This document shows, one piece after another, positions 8,781 to 17,632 of a DNA stretch of 64,000 nucleotides (position 1 is the stretch's first letter; every line of letters begins with the position of its first letter). This DNA comes from an uncultured Prochlorococcus sp. (lineage in GTDB: Bacteria; Cyanobacteriota; Cyanobacteriia; PCC-6307; Cyanobiaceae), in the NCBI GenBank assembly GCA_902550485.1, contig CACCZQ010000001.1, positions 62,001 to 126,000 on the forward strand. The letters are read 5' to 3'. Under the pieces are notes generated by a model. The model was not told the DNA's origin. It made no database searches and saw only the letters and a program-made list of their open reading frames with translations. Both the position numbers and the translations under genes were made by a program.

Positions 8781-11101
8781 TTATATCCCTCAAGCACTTC
8801 TAAAGAGCCTATAACCCTTCTACTCTTTCCTTTCCAAATGAGCTCGCTACTAGGATTATTGCCATTTTCTTGCCACCATATAATATCTTCAAAGTTAATT
8901 AAAGCATCTTTAATAAGATTCTTACTTATTGTTTGATTTAGATTATCAGAATTTATAGAAAATCTAAAAAACATACCATCAAATAAAGTACTTGGGTAGT
9001 TTTTGAAGATTTCAACCAAAACCTTTAAATCAGCGTACTCTATAAATTTACCTTTACTAAGTGCTTCTTGAATTTCATGCTGAGGGATCAAGTTAGTCTG
9101 TGAAATACGGTGAATAACTTGATTAATTGAATTTTCTGAAAGTAATGATATATCGAAATTATCAATTTTCTTAACAGTATCTTTTAGATGGTCTTTCATA
9201 TTTCTAACCAATGCTTGGATCTGTTCATCAATTTGTCTTATTTCTGGTTGTAAATAAGGGAAATATTTTTTCTTAAGGCTTCTTTCTGTTATGGAAAGTG
9301 GAGCTTCTGCAAGATTTAAGTCTACATTTTGGAAAAAAGAAAAAGCTAGTTCATTTACCAACAAATCTTCAGGTTTCAAAAATGTTTCTTCAAAAATTTT
9401 AGAATTTGGCCAATATTTAAAAATAAGTAATAAGCCTTCAGGACTTACAGTAAATCCCCTTTCATGAGTTCCATTTTTTGCTCTTTCAGCCTCCACTTTA
9501 ATTTGAACATTTTTAAAAATATCTATGGAGTAAGTACCCGAAAGAATTTCGTCTAATTCAAAAAGTTCATCTTTTTTGTCTTTAATTTCTTCTATCTGTG
9601 TATTATGAGTTTCACTTGTTCCAGAAATATTACTAAAAGGATTACCTCCAGTTTGAGTATCGGTGGAGGTTGAGGAATTTGTTGGCATATTTGTTCTTTC
9701 ATTTCTTACTATTAATTCCCACCATTTTTCATCTGTTCTGTATGCAGTTTCATTTTCGAAAAATCTATTTTTATAGTCTGTAATAACCGAATCTCTAATA
9801 AGCGCTTTACCATCTTCTCTTGAAGGTATAAAATTTGCTTTGCCTGCTTTTATAGATCTATATGCATTAAAGAGCGTTGCGAGAGGAGATTTATTTTGTT
9901 CATATTTATGTCGTTTAGCGACCATTGGTTGAATAGGACCTTGACCCCTTATGACTCTCACAAAATCCTGCCAATCAATTGAACTAGTTTCAAAAGAATC
10001 TTTTTGATGAGTAACTTGAACAAAGTCAATTTCTAATTCACCTACGAAACGTCCCATTTTTTGAAAACCATCAATTGGATATTCCAGCATTCTTTGACCA
10101 TTTTCATCTATCCAGTAAAAGAGATCTTTTTCTAAAGATCTAATTACTCTTCCATTTCTAATTAAGTCAAATCCATAATGATCTTCTGAAAAAAATCTTT
10201 GCAATCCTATCCATCCTTTTACCCTTCTTTCTCTTGAAGACAAATTATCTTTTTTACCGCATGATGGGCAGACGATATCTGTATTAAAAAGCCAAGTCCA
10301 ACAAGTATTGCAATATTTCTTTTCATCTAGAACTTCATCAATCTTTATGATTGTGGGAACATTATCTTTACCTTTTCTAGTTCCGTTCCAGGTGCAATGC
10401 ATAAAAGGTGTGCACTTTGAATCTTCATAAATAAGATTTATGCCTTTTTTACGAAGAATTCTTCCATAAGTTTTACCTAGTTGCCTGAGAATATTTTGTT
10501 TCTGCCTTAATGGTTTAACATGTTCTCTATTTAATTTAGAAATAACAATTTTTGTGCCATGTTCATAAAGTTCATCTGTATCCTTTTTAAGTACTTCTAC
10601 CTCCCTAATAAAATTTCCACTTCTTTCAAGTTCTCTAAAATCTATTGAAACTTTGTAAATAAAATTGTCTTCTTTTCTTGTAGTATAAATCTCTGTTTTT
10701 TCTCCTAGTCTGGCAGTCGCAATGTTAAATCCCATCCCAAACAAACCCATTTTGTCCACAGGGTTATTACTCGAGAAACCAGCTTTTAAAGAATTTTCAA
10801 GTTGTTCATCATCCATTCCTTTGCCGTTATCTTTAACAATGATTGAATTTCTTTCGAAATCCGAATTAAGTTTTGGTATTTTTATTCTTATCTCTTCAGT
10901 AGATGAGACAGCTAATTTATTATTATTGAATTCTAAAACTTTTGAAGAATAGTCCCGTTCATCAAAAGAATCGAGTGAATTATCTATCAATTCACAAATA
11001 CATTGAAATGCTGAAAAATTTATTTGACCTAGCATTCTTAATATGCGTGGCGAAGGAGTAATATCAATTTTTCTCATAGCCGCATTATCAATTATTATCA
11101 A
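8777..11101 (-). CDS. MORC-like GHKL ATPase with zinc-ribbon insert
   Basis: 774 aa; 'CELIDNSLDSF', 'VKDNGKGMDDEQL', 'MGLFGMGFNIATARLGE' Bergerat-fold motifs; 'YCNTCWTWLFNTDIVCPSCGKK' zinc ribbon; overlaps the helicase gene by 4 bp. Confidence 0.87.
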   Translation of the reverse strand: MIIIDNAAMRKIDITPSPRILRMLGQINFSAFQCICELIDNSLDSFDERDYSSKVLEFNNNKLAVSSTEEIRIKIPKLNSDFERNSIIVKDNGKGMDDEQLENSLKAGFSSNNPVDKMGLFGMGFNIATARLGEKTEIYTTRKEDNFIYKVSIDFRELERSGNFIREVEVLKKDTDELYEHGTKIVISKLNREHVKPLRQKQNILRQLGKTYGRILRKKGINLIYEDSKCTPFMHCTWNGTRKGKDNVPTIIKIDEVLDEKKYCNTCWTWLFNTDIVCPSCGKKDNLSSRERRVKGWIGLQRFFSEDHYGFDLIRNGRVIRSLEKDLFYWIDENGQRMLEYPIDGFQKMGRFVGELEIDFVQVTHQKDSFETSSIDWQDFVRVIRGQGPIQPMVAKRHKYEQNKSPLATLFNAYRSIKAGKANFIPSREDGKALIRDSVITDYKNRFFENETAYRTDEKWWELIVRNERTNMPTNSSTSTDTQTGGNPFSNISGTSETHNTQIEEIKDKKDELFELDEILSGTYSIDIFKNVQIKVEAERAKNGTHERGFTVSPEGLLLIFKYWPNSKIFEETFLKPEDLLVNELAFSFFQNVDLNLAEAPLSITERSLKKKYFPYLQPEIRQIDEQIQALVRNMKDHLKDTVKKIDNFDISLLSENSINQVIHRISQTNLIPQHEIQEALSKGKFIEYADLKVLVEIFKNYPSTLFDGMFFRFSINSDNLNQTISKNLIKDALINFEDIIWWQENGNNPSSELIWKGKSRRVIGSLEVLEGYK

Positions 11102-11203
11102 ATATATATTTTTTAATAAAAAAAATCTTTTTTAAATTTTCATTTCTTGATTTCAATTCAATTTGAACCACTTCTCTTGAAAAGTTTCATAATAAAATCA
11201 TAA

Positions 11204-12481
11204 ATTTTTAGAGCAATAAAACTATCCAAAAATAAGCCAACTTTTATAGATCTATTTGCTGGATGCGGAGGACTTTCACTTGGTCTTGAGAAGGCAGGAT
11301 TCTTTCCCCTTTATGTAAATGAGCTAAATAAAGATGCTTTAGAAACTTATCTTATTAACAGAGATGAACATTATCCACATTTAAGAAATTATTTTTATTC
11401 CCAAGATATAAAAGAAGTTATTAACAATAAGAAATTTTTTTCAAATCTTTTCTTCAAACTTAAAGAGGAATTTGGGAGGGATTTTAAAAAAGATACGGTT
11501 GACCTCGTTACAGGAGGCCCTCCATGCCAAGGTTTTTCTGGTATTGGAATAAGAAGATCTTATTCAGTTGAGAAAGAGCAATTACCTTCAAATCACCTTT
11601 ATCAAGATATGGCTTATTTTATTCATAAAGTACAGCCAAAAATATTTCTCTTCGAAAATGTAGAGGGATTAATCAGATCTCGATGGACAAAATCTGGAAT
11701 TAAAGGAGAAATATTTAAAGACGTTTTAGAGACCTTTAGAAATTTAAAAGGTTATGAGGTTAAATCCAAACTTGTATATGCTAAGGATTATGGAGTCCCA
11801 CAAAATCGTCCGCGCATATTGATAATCGGGATCAAGAGAAAATTACTTAAAAAGAAGAATATATCTCCAGACGCTCTAGAAGGAGGGTTTCTCCCAAATC
11901 CTACGAATGATTACCCAAACTTAGAAGATGTTTTATCTGATTTAATTGATCAATCTTACGAGAATGGTGGTAGTACAGATATTTATCTTTCTGAACCTTA
12001 TTCAAATTGGCAACAATTCATCAGATCAAATGAATTTACTGGCAAATACCTTGGTAAAGGAGATAAATTAAATGAACAAAAATATAGCAACCATAGTGAA
12101 TCTGTTAGGACTAGATTTGATTACATGATAAAAAATAACGGTTCGATTCCCGACTCATATAAAACTAAGAAATTTGCACAAAGGATCCTTCCAAAAAAAT
12201 GGAATGAAAAAGGACCAAATATTACCGCTTGCTCATTGGCAGATGATTTTGTTCATTTCTCTCAGCCTAGATCATTAACAGTAAGGGAATGGGCTAGATT
12301 ACAAACATTTCCTGATTGGTATTTATTCGCAGGCAAAAGAACTACTGGTGGAATAAGGAGAGCTGGGAATCCAAGAGAATCTGTTTTTGATAGAGAATTA
12401 CCAAAATATACTCAAATTGGAAATGCTGTTCCCGTCAAATTGGCTTATGAAATAGGGAAACACTTTCTCGGTCTTATTTAA
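11204..12481 (+). CDS. C5-cytosine DNA methyltransferase (ORF track lists only the part from Met at 11609)
   Basis: Open frame continues upstream of 11609 with motif I 'FIDLFAGCGGLSLGLE' and motif IV 'TGGPPCQGFSGIG'; then 'FLFENVEG', 'QNRPRILIIG', 'YTQIGNAVP'. In-frame stop at 11201; only ATT/ATA-type codons available for initiation. Confidence 0.9.
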   Translation: MFRAIKLSKNKPTFIDLFAGCGGLSLGLEKAGFFPLYVNELNKDALETYLINRDEHYPHLRNYFYSQDIKEVINNKKFFSNLFFKLKEEFGRDFKKDTVDLVTGGPPCQGFSGIGIRRSYSVEKEQLPSNHLYQDMAYFIHKVQPKIFLFENVEGLIRSRWTKSGIKGEIFKDVLETFRNLKGYEVKSKLVYAKDYGVPQNRPRILIIGIKRKLLKKKNISPDALEGGFLPNPTNDYPNLEDVLSDLIDQSYENGGSTDIYLSEPYSNWQQFIRSNEFTGKYLGKGDKLNEQKYSNHSESVRTRFDYMIKNNGSIPDSYKTKKFAQRILPKKWNEKGPNITACSLADDFVHFSQPRSLTVREWARLQTFPDWYLFAGKRTTGGIRRAGNPRESVFDRELPKYTQIGNAVPVKLAYEIGKHFLGLI

Positions 12482-12595
12482 GGAAGTTTTATTAAGAAGT
12501 CTTGAAATAATATAATTTAAAGTAATTATTTTTTTTGAACTTGAAAGAGCAATCTGATTTAATCCCTAGCAAATAATATAGGTTATGTTTACTTT

Positions 12596-12739
12596 ATGAC
12601 TGAAAAGGACCTCTTTGGAAATCCAAGCGGCCAATATGTGAAAATAAGCAGAGTAAAAAGTAATGGAGAAGGTAGATCATCTATAGATCGCAGAAAAGAG
12701 CATCAAACTGTGAAACCCATGTATGACTTTGATTATTAG
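12596..12739 (+). CDS. 47-aa hypothetical protein
   Basis: MTEKDLFGNPSGQYVKISRVKSNGEGRSSIDRRKEHQTVKPMYDFDY, ATG to TAG. Confidence 0.5.
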   Translation: MTEKDLFGNPSGQYVKISRVKSNGEGRSSIDRRKEHQTVKPMYDFDY

Positions 12740-12768
12740 AGTCGGGGCAACAGGATTCTATTCTGCGA

Positions 12769-12799
12769 CCTAGTGCTCCCAAAGCACTGGGCGTTATTT
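12769..12799. terminator. terminator-like hairpin between convergent small ORFs
   Basis: CCtAGTGCT-cccaa-AGCACTgGG followed by a T-rich tract. Confidence 0.55.
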
Positions 12800-13021
12800 T
12801 TCTTCTATTTTATTCCAAGTTCCTTTTATACCTCTTGATTCGACTATTTCATTAAAGATTGCTTCAGCATCTTTCTCATAATCCCAAGAAATAGAAGTTG
12901 TCATATCAATGCTCATTTCGAAGCAGCGACTCAACTTTTCTTCATAAGTATCCAAGACATATCCAACAGTTGTACGATACTCTTCAATTTGCTCTTGATT
13001 AAGTTTTTTTGTGTTTGTCAT
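12794..13021 (-). CDS. hypothetical protein
   Basis: 75 aa ORF with coding-like composition. Confidence 0.5.
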   Translation of the reverse strand: MTNTKKLNQEQIEEYRTTVGYVLDTYEEKLSRCFEMSIDMTTSISWDYEKDAEAIFNEIVESRGIKGTWNKIEEK

Positions 13022-13076
13022 AAGAAAAAATAATATTGGTTTTTTGTAATTTTTTAAGAGAAATTACTGCTCTTTT

Positions 13077-13244
13077 TTAATGCTTTTTGGAGCGTAGTTT
13101 GGGACTGGTTGAAGTGTTTCCCCACCGTTGCTTCCATACCTCTATTATAGCGTCTAAACCTTTGCTGTCACTGTGAAAATTGGTTTCAACACATACCTTC
13201 AAAAGTGATACAAGCTGGATTTCCGTGCTATAATGGGAGGTCAA
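13077..13244 (-). CDS. possible 55-aa protein with TTG start
   Basis: MTSHYSTEIQLVSLLKVCVETNFHSDSKGLDAIIEVWKQRWGNTSTSPKLRSKKH (TTG start read as M). Confidence 0.3.
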   Translation of the reverse strand: MTSHYSTEIQLVSLLKVCVETNFHSDSKGLDAIIEVWKQRWGNTSTSPKLRSKKH

Positions 13245-13337
13245 ATAAACATTAAAAAAAGCAACCAGTTAAAACCTAAAAAACTGATTGCAAATTTAGA
13301 AAGAAAGTCAACTAAAAAAAGAAATCAAAGACTGTAA
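13233..13337 (+). CDS. possible 34-aa highly basic peptide
   Basis: MGGQINIKKSNQLKPKKLIANLERKSTKKRNQRL; ATG to TAA. Confidence 0.3.
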   Translation: MGGQINIKKSNQLKPKKLIANLERKSTKKRNQRL

Positions 13338-13520
13338 TGATAATTTTTTTATTACATAGGAAGAGGATACAACCTCGGTAAAAATGTATCCTCCTACTAA
13401 CCAAGAGAAGTTAGGCAAGAAATCCTTAAACTTCAATTTTATTTAGGTGCTTTTTCTAAAGATATTTTCAAGAAAAGAATGGTATTTTTAGCGTTTTTTT
13501 CTAATAATTCAATTTACTCC

Positions 13521-13553
13521 AGAACCATTCCAGTACCATTCCAGTACCATTCT
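13521..13553 (+). repeat. tandem 11-bp motif (3 copies)
   Basis: AGAACCATTCC AGTACCATTCC AGTACCATTCT; same motif as 5693-5714 inside the opposite island boundary. Confidence 0.8.
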
Positions 13554-13645
13554 AAAGGTAAAACTTTTAATTCTCAATAAAAAAGCGTCATTGGTAGCAT
13601 ATTGATACCGTAAACGCTTTATTTTTATCCCTATTGAGAATAGAG

Positions 13646-13670
13646 AAGGTGCCAGGACCCAGATTTGAAC
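13646..13670 (-). repeat. att-like direct repeat at the 3' end of tRNA-Phe (right island boundary)
   Basis: 25-bp identity with 5579-5603. Confidence 0.85.
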
Positions 13671-13722
13671 TGGGGACACGGCGATTTTCAGTCGCCTGCT
13701 CTACCAACTGAGCTATCCCGGC
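13650..13722 (-). tRNA. tRNA-Phe (GAA)
   Basis: Cloverleaf on - strand: GCCGGGATAGCTCAGTTGGTAGAGCAGGCGACTGAAAATCGCCGTGTCCCCAGTTCAAATCTGGGTCCTGGCA; anticodon GAA. Confidence 0.97.
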
Positions 13723-13813
13723 TCTAACCTATATACTTTAAATTACGATGTGTAGTTTGTGAAACCCTTTTCATTAAAAATTTTATATCTTCATCAAATA
13801 TTCCCAAAAACTA

Positions 13814-15043
13814 TTATTTTGCATTAATTGCTAATAAGGCAGTGCCAAATGAAGTAGTTTTTTTACAGGAAACTATTGGTATATTGATAATTTTTTCTCT
13901 TATTGTTCTCCATTGTGGGTTTTTTGAACCTCCTCCAATAGTAATAATTTTTTTTGGAAGGGAACCTGTTAGTTCGCCTAGTTTTTCCCATCCTTTCAAT
14001 TCGATCTTGGCTAGCCCTTCGAATAATGCATGTAAATAAAGTGAGTCGCTTACTGGCCTTGGATAAAGTATCGGCTCTAAATTAGCATCATTAACAGGAA
14101 ATCTCTCTCCTTTACTATTAAGAGGTAAAAGATTTAAAGAAGTATTTTTCGATGGATTAATTTGTCGACTGAGCTCCTTTATTTCTGAATCAGAGAATAA
14201 CTGAGACAAGATACCGCATCCTGCGTTTGATGATCCTCCACATATCCAATGGCCGTTTACTCTATGGTTTGTAACTCCTTGCTTTTTTATAGGTTTATCA
14301 ATAATTTTCTTAACTACAATAGTTGTTCCTAAAACTGTGAGACCATCTTCTTTACCTAAACCTGCAGCTATTACACTTGCATTAGAGTCAGTGGTGCCCG
14401 AAATTAATATTAATTTCTTATTTAAGTTGAATCTTTCTGCTAAATCAAAATGCACTTGTCCAATAATTTTTCCACTTTTTACTATTTGAGGTAGACATTT
14501 TTGCCATGAAGTATTGAGATAACTTTTTGGCCATGATTCTTTTTCTAGATCCCAACCAAGTTTTAGATTATTGCCTTCTTCCCCATGAGTCCAATCTTTT
14601 AATAACCAACCAGTTATCCAATCAGATTGATGACGTAGAAGTATATTTGTCCCATATTTATCTATCAGTTTTAATGCTTTAGCAAGACTACTGTACGGAG
14701 TTTGCAGATGATCCTCTCCAAGAGCTAAGGATTCAAGAAGGATACTATGTTCAGTACATGCTTGGTCATAAGGTATTGCTTCTCCTATAGGCTCTCCTTG
14801 TAAATTGGATGGTATTAAAGTCCCTGAGGTGCCGGAGATAGCTAATTTGTTAAGGTTAATTTTTACCTCGATAGGTAAACTAATTAAAAGATTTTCACAA
14901 GAATCGATCCAAGAATTTGGATTTTTAAAGCTGCATGAATAAGGGACTGAATTTGAATATACTAATTTTTTTTGAAGATTAATTATTGATATTCTTGCAC
15001 CACTTGTTCCAAAATCTAATCCTCCATAAAAATTATCAGGCAT
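13814..15043 (-). CDS. FGGY-family carbohydrate kinase
   Basis: 409 aa; 'GGLDFGTSGARISIIN' and 'ITIGGGSKNPQWRTI'. Confidence 0.88.
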   Translation of the reverse strand: MPDNFYGGLDFGTSGARISIINLQKKLVYSNSVPYSCSFKNPNSWIDSCENLLISLPIEVKINLNKLAISGTSGTLIPSNLQGEPIGEAIPYDQACTEHSILLESLALGEDHLQTPYSSLAKALKLIDKYGTNILLRHQSDWITGWLLKDWTHGEEGNNLKLGWDLEKESWPKSYLNTSWQKCLPQIVKSGKIIGQVHFDLAERFNLNKKLILISGTTDSNASVIAAGLGKEDGLTVLGTTIVVKKIIDKPIKKQGVTNHRVNGHWICGGSSNAGCGILSQLFSDSEIKELSRQINPSKNTSLNLLPLNSKGERFPVNDANLEPILYPRPVSDSLYLHALFEGLAKIELKGWEKLGELTGSLPKKIITIGGGSKNPQWRTIREKIINIPIVSCKKTTSFGTALLAINAK

Positions 15044-15055
15044 AGAATAAATATT

Positions 15056-16303
15056 TTATAAAAATACTTTGGAAGCCTCCGCTAATTGGGCTGCTTTTTC
15101 TTCTACCTTTTCCCAAGGGAGATCAAGATCTCTTCTGCCAAAATGTCCATAGGATGCAGTCTTTCTGAAAAATTTACCACCCATTTTTTGGGGGAGATTT
15201 CTTAGGTCAAATTCTTTTATAATTGCTGCCGGTCTTAAATCAAAGTACTTTTTAATGAGCTCAGTCAAATTAGCTTGTGAAATAACGCCAGTATCAAAAG
15301 TTTCAACAAGAATGGAAATTGGTTTTGCAACTCCAATTGCATAACTTAATTGCACTTCTACCTTTTTTGCTAATTTTGCCTTAACTATACTTTTAGCTAC
15401 ATAACGTGCTGCATAAGTGGCTGATCTATCTACTTTTGTGGGATCTTTACCCGAGAATGCTCCTCCCCCGTGTCTTGCATATCCACCATAAGTATCTACA
15501 ATAATTTTTCTTCCAGTAAGTCCGGCATCACCTTGAGGACCCCCTACGACAAATTTGCCCGTGGGATTCACTAGAAATTTTGTTTTAATAATGTTTGGTT
15601 TGATTTCTAAATCTTCAGTCGCAGGAATTACAACATGCTTCCATAAATCTTCTTTTATTTTTTGACGAATTTCTTCTTCATTTGTTATCCCATCTATCTC
15701 AGGATTATGTTGAGTTGAAATTAAGATTGTATTAATAGAGACTGGCAAACCTTTTTCGTAATCAATGCTTACTTGAGTTTTACCATCAGGAAGTAGATAA
15801 TTAAGTACGTTTTCATGCCTTACCTTAGCAAGTTGAATGGCTAATCTATGAGCCAAGCTAATCGGTAAGGGCATTAATTCAGGCGTCTCATCGCATGCAT
15901 AGCCGAACATTATGCCTTGGTCGCCAGCTCCGGTATTATCTTCCAAATCATCGTTAACATCATCTGCTTCGTTTACACCTTGAGAAATATCTGGTGATTG
16001 CTCGTCAAGTGCTACTAAAACCGCACAACTATTTGCGTCAAAACCACCTGCCTGATAGCTTTCATATCCAATTTCTTTAATTACATTTCTAACAAGTTTT
16101 ATATAATCGACTTTTGCTTTTGTAGTTATTTCTCCAGTAAGTAAACAAAGACCCGTATTAACAACAGTTTCGCAAGCAACTCTGCTTTCTGGATCTTCTG
16201 TTAATAAAGCATCTAAAACAGCGTCACTAATTTGATCACATATTTTGTCAGGATGTCCTTCAGTTACTGATTCTGAAGTGAAAATGAAATCACTCATTAA
16301 CAA
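15056..16303 (-). CDS. metK: S-adenosylmethionine synthetase
   Basis: 415 aa; '[25 protein letters not shown]', '[12 protein letters not shown]'. Confidence 0.98.
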   Translation of the reverse strand: MLMSDFIFTSESVTEGHPDKICDQISDAVLDALLTEDPESRVACETVVNTGLCLLTGEITTKAKVDYIKLVRNVIKEIGYESYQAGGFDANSCAVLVALDEQSPDISQGVNEADDVNDDLEDNTGAGDQGIMFGYACDETPELMPLPISLAHRLAIQLAKVRHENVLNYLLPDGKTQVSIDYEKGLPVSINTILISTQHNPEIDGITNEEEIRQKIKEDLWKHVVIPATEDLEIKPNIIKTKFLVNPTGKFVVGGPQGDAGLTGRKIIVDTYGGYARHGGGAFSGKDPTKVDRSATYAARYVAKSIVKAKLAKKVEVQLSYAIGVAKPISILVETFDTGVISQANLTELIKKYFDLRPAAIIKEFDLRNLPQKMGGKFFRKTASYGHFGRRDLDLPWEKVEEKAAQLAEASKVFL

Positions 16304-16431
16304 ATAATTTTAGAATTAGGCATTATCCTAAATGAAATTATCGTTTTAAATCAAATATTGTAAATTAAAAAATACTTGTAAAATGATAATAAATTTAAGT
16401 TTCGATATTAGTGCAAAAAATATAATTGAAT

Positions 16432-17523
16432 TTATTCTGTTTCAACTGCCGCTGCGGTGGTCTCTTCGATATCGTCAGTTTGTTCAAATAACATCTGTTT
16501 GTATTTCGCAGCCATTTCTTCAGCTTTACTAAAAACTTTTTGAGGATCAGTTAACATATCTCCTGGTTCAGGTTCAAGTGCTTTAGTAGATAATGAAATT
16601 CGGCCTCTTTCTGAATCAAGGTCAATTATCATGACTTTCATTTGGTCATTCACATTTAAAACATTATGAGGAGTCTCAATATGTTCATGACTAATCTCAG
16701 AAATGTGCAATAGACCACTAACTCCACCAATATCAATAAAGGCTCCATAAGGTTTAATACCTTTTACAGAACCAATAACAACTTCACCCACCTCAAGTCG
16801 GTTCATTTTTTTCTCAACCAAAGCTCTTCTATGACTTAAAACTAATCTATTTCTCTCTTCATCAACTTCAAGAAATTTTAAAGGTAAATATTCACCTTCT
16901 AAGTCATCTTTTATTTTTCGAGCACTTATATGAGAGCCTGGGATAAAACCTCTCAAGCCTTCTACCCTCACAAGAGCTCCGCCTCTATTTGTTGCGAAAA
17001 CTTCAGAAAATATAGTCGCATCTTCTTTTTGGAGTTGTCTAACCCTTTCCCATGCTCTTTGATATTCAATTCTTCTAATGGAGAGGGCTAATTGGCCATC
17101 TTCATTTTCTTCGCTCATTATGAAAAATTCTCTACTTTCTGAAGGTTGTAAAACATCATTAAGTCCTTCAACTCTATTTATTGAAACCTCCTGAACTGGC
17201 ATAAAAGCAGCTGTTTTTGCCCCTATATCTATCATGGCTCCTTTGGGCTCTAGAGCAAAAACGGTACCTTTAACTAGATCGCCAGGCTTAAAGTTATAGT
17301 CATACTTACCCAAAAGTGAAGCAAATTCTTCTTGTGTGAACCCTGCGTTGTCAAAATCAGTATTTGTTCTGCTAGAGGAAGAGTCCGCTGAAGGTATATC
17401 GCTCTTCTCAAATGATAAATCTTCCTCATTTTGAGAAGCTGCATCATTATCTAATTCAGACAAATTTTTAATTTCTTGCTCTTCAGAAGGTTCTTTAATG
17501 ATTTGGGAAGAATTTTCGTTCAT
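16432..17523 (-). CDS. rpsA: 30S ribosomal protein S1 (start probably MNENSS at 17523)
   Basis: Three S1 domains, e.g. 'GEVVIGSVKGIKPYGAFIDIGGVSGLLHISEIS'. Confidence 0.95.
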   Translation of the reverse strand: MNENSSQIIKEPSEEQEIKNLSELDNDAASQNEEDLSFEKSDIPSADSSSSRTNTDFDNAGFTQEEFASLLGKYDYNFKPGDLVKGTVFALEPKGAMIDIGAKTAAFMPVQEVSINRVEGLNDVLQPSESREFFIMSEENEDGQLALSIRRIEYQRAWERVRQLQKEDATIFSEVFATNRGGALVRVEGLRGFIPGSHISARKIKDDLEGEYLPLKFLEVDEERNRLVLSHRRALVEKKMNRLEVGEVVIGSVKGIKPYGAFIDIGGVSGLLHISEISHEHIETPHNVLNVNDQMKVMIIDLDSERGRISLSTKALEPEPGDMLTDPQKVFSKAEEMAAKYKQMLFEQTDDIEETTAAAVETE

Positions 17524-17632
17524 TTGTTGTATCGCAGACCACCTAAGGTAGTTAGAAAGGAATGCTACTAGCCTGCAAACTAGTAGCAAAAAACATTTGT
17601 GATTTGTATTCTACACTTTAAGATGCTGAATT

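Larger units (their letters stand above)
5579..13670. mobile_element. tRNA-Phe-bounded genomic island carrying a putative restriction/defence cassette (no recognisable integrase)
   Basis: 25-bp direct repeats at both ends, intact tRNA-Phe at one end, accessory R-M-like gene content inside, core genes outside. Confidence 0.8.
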
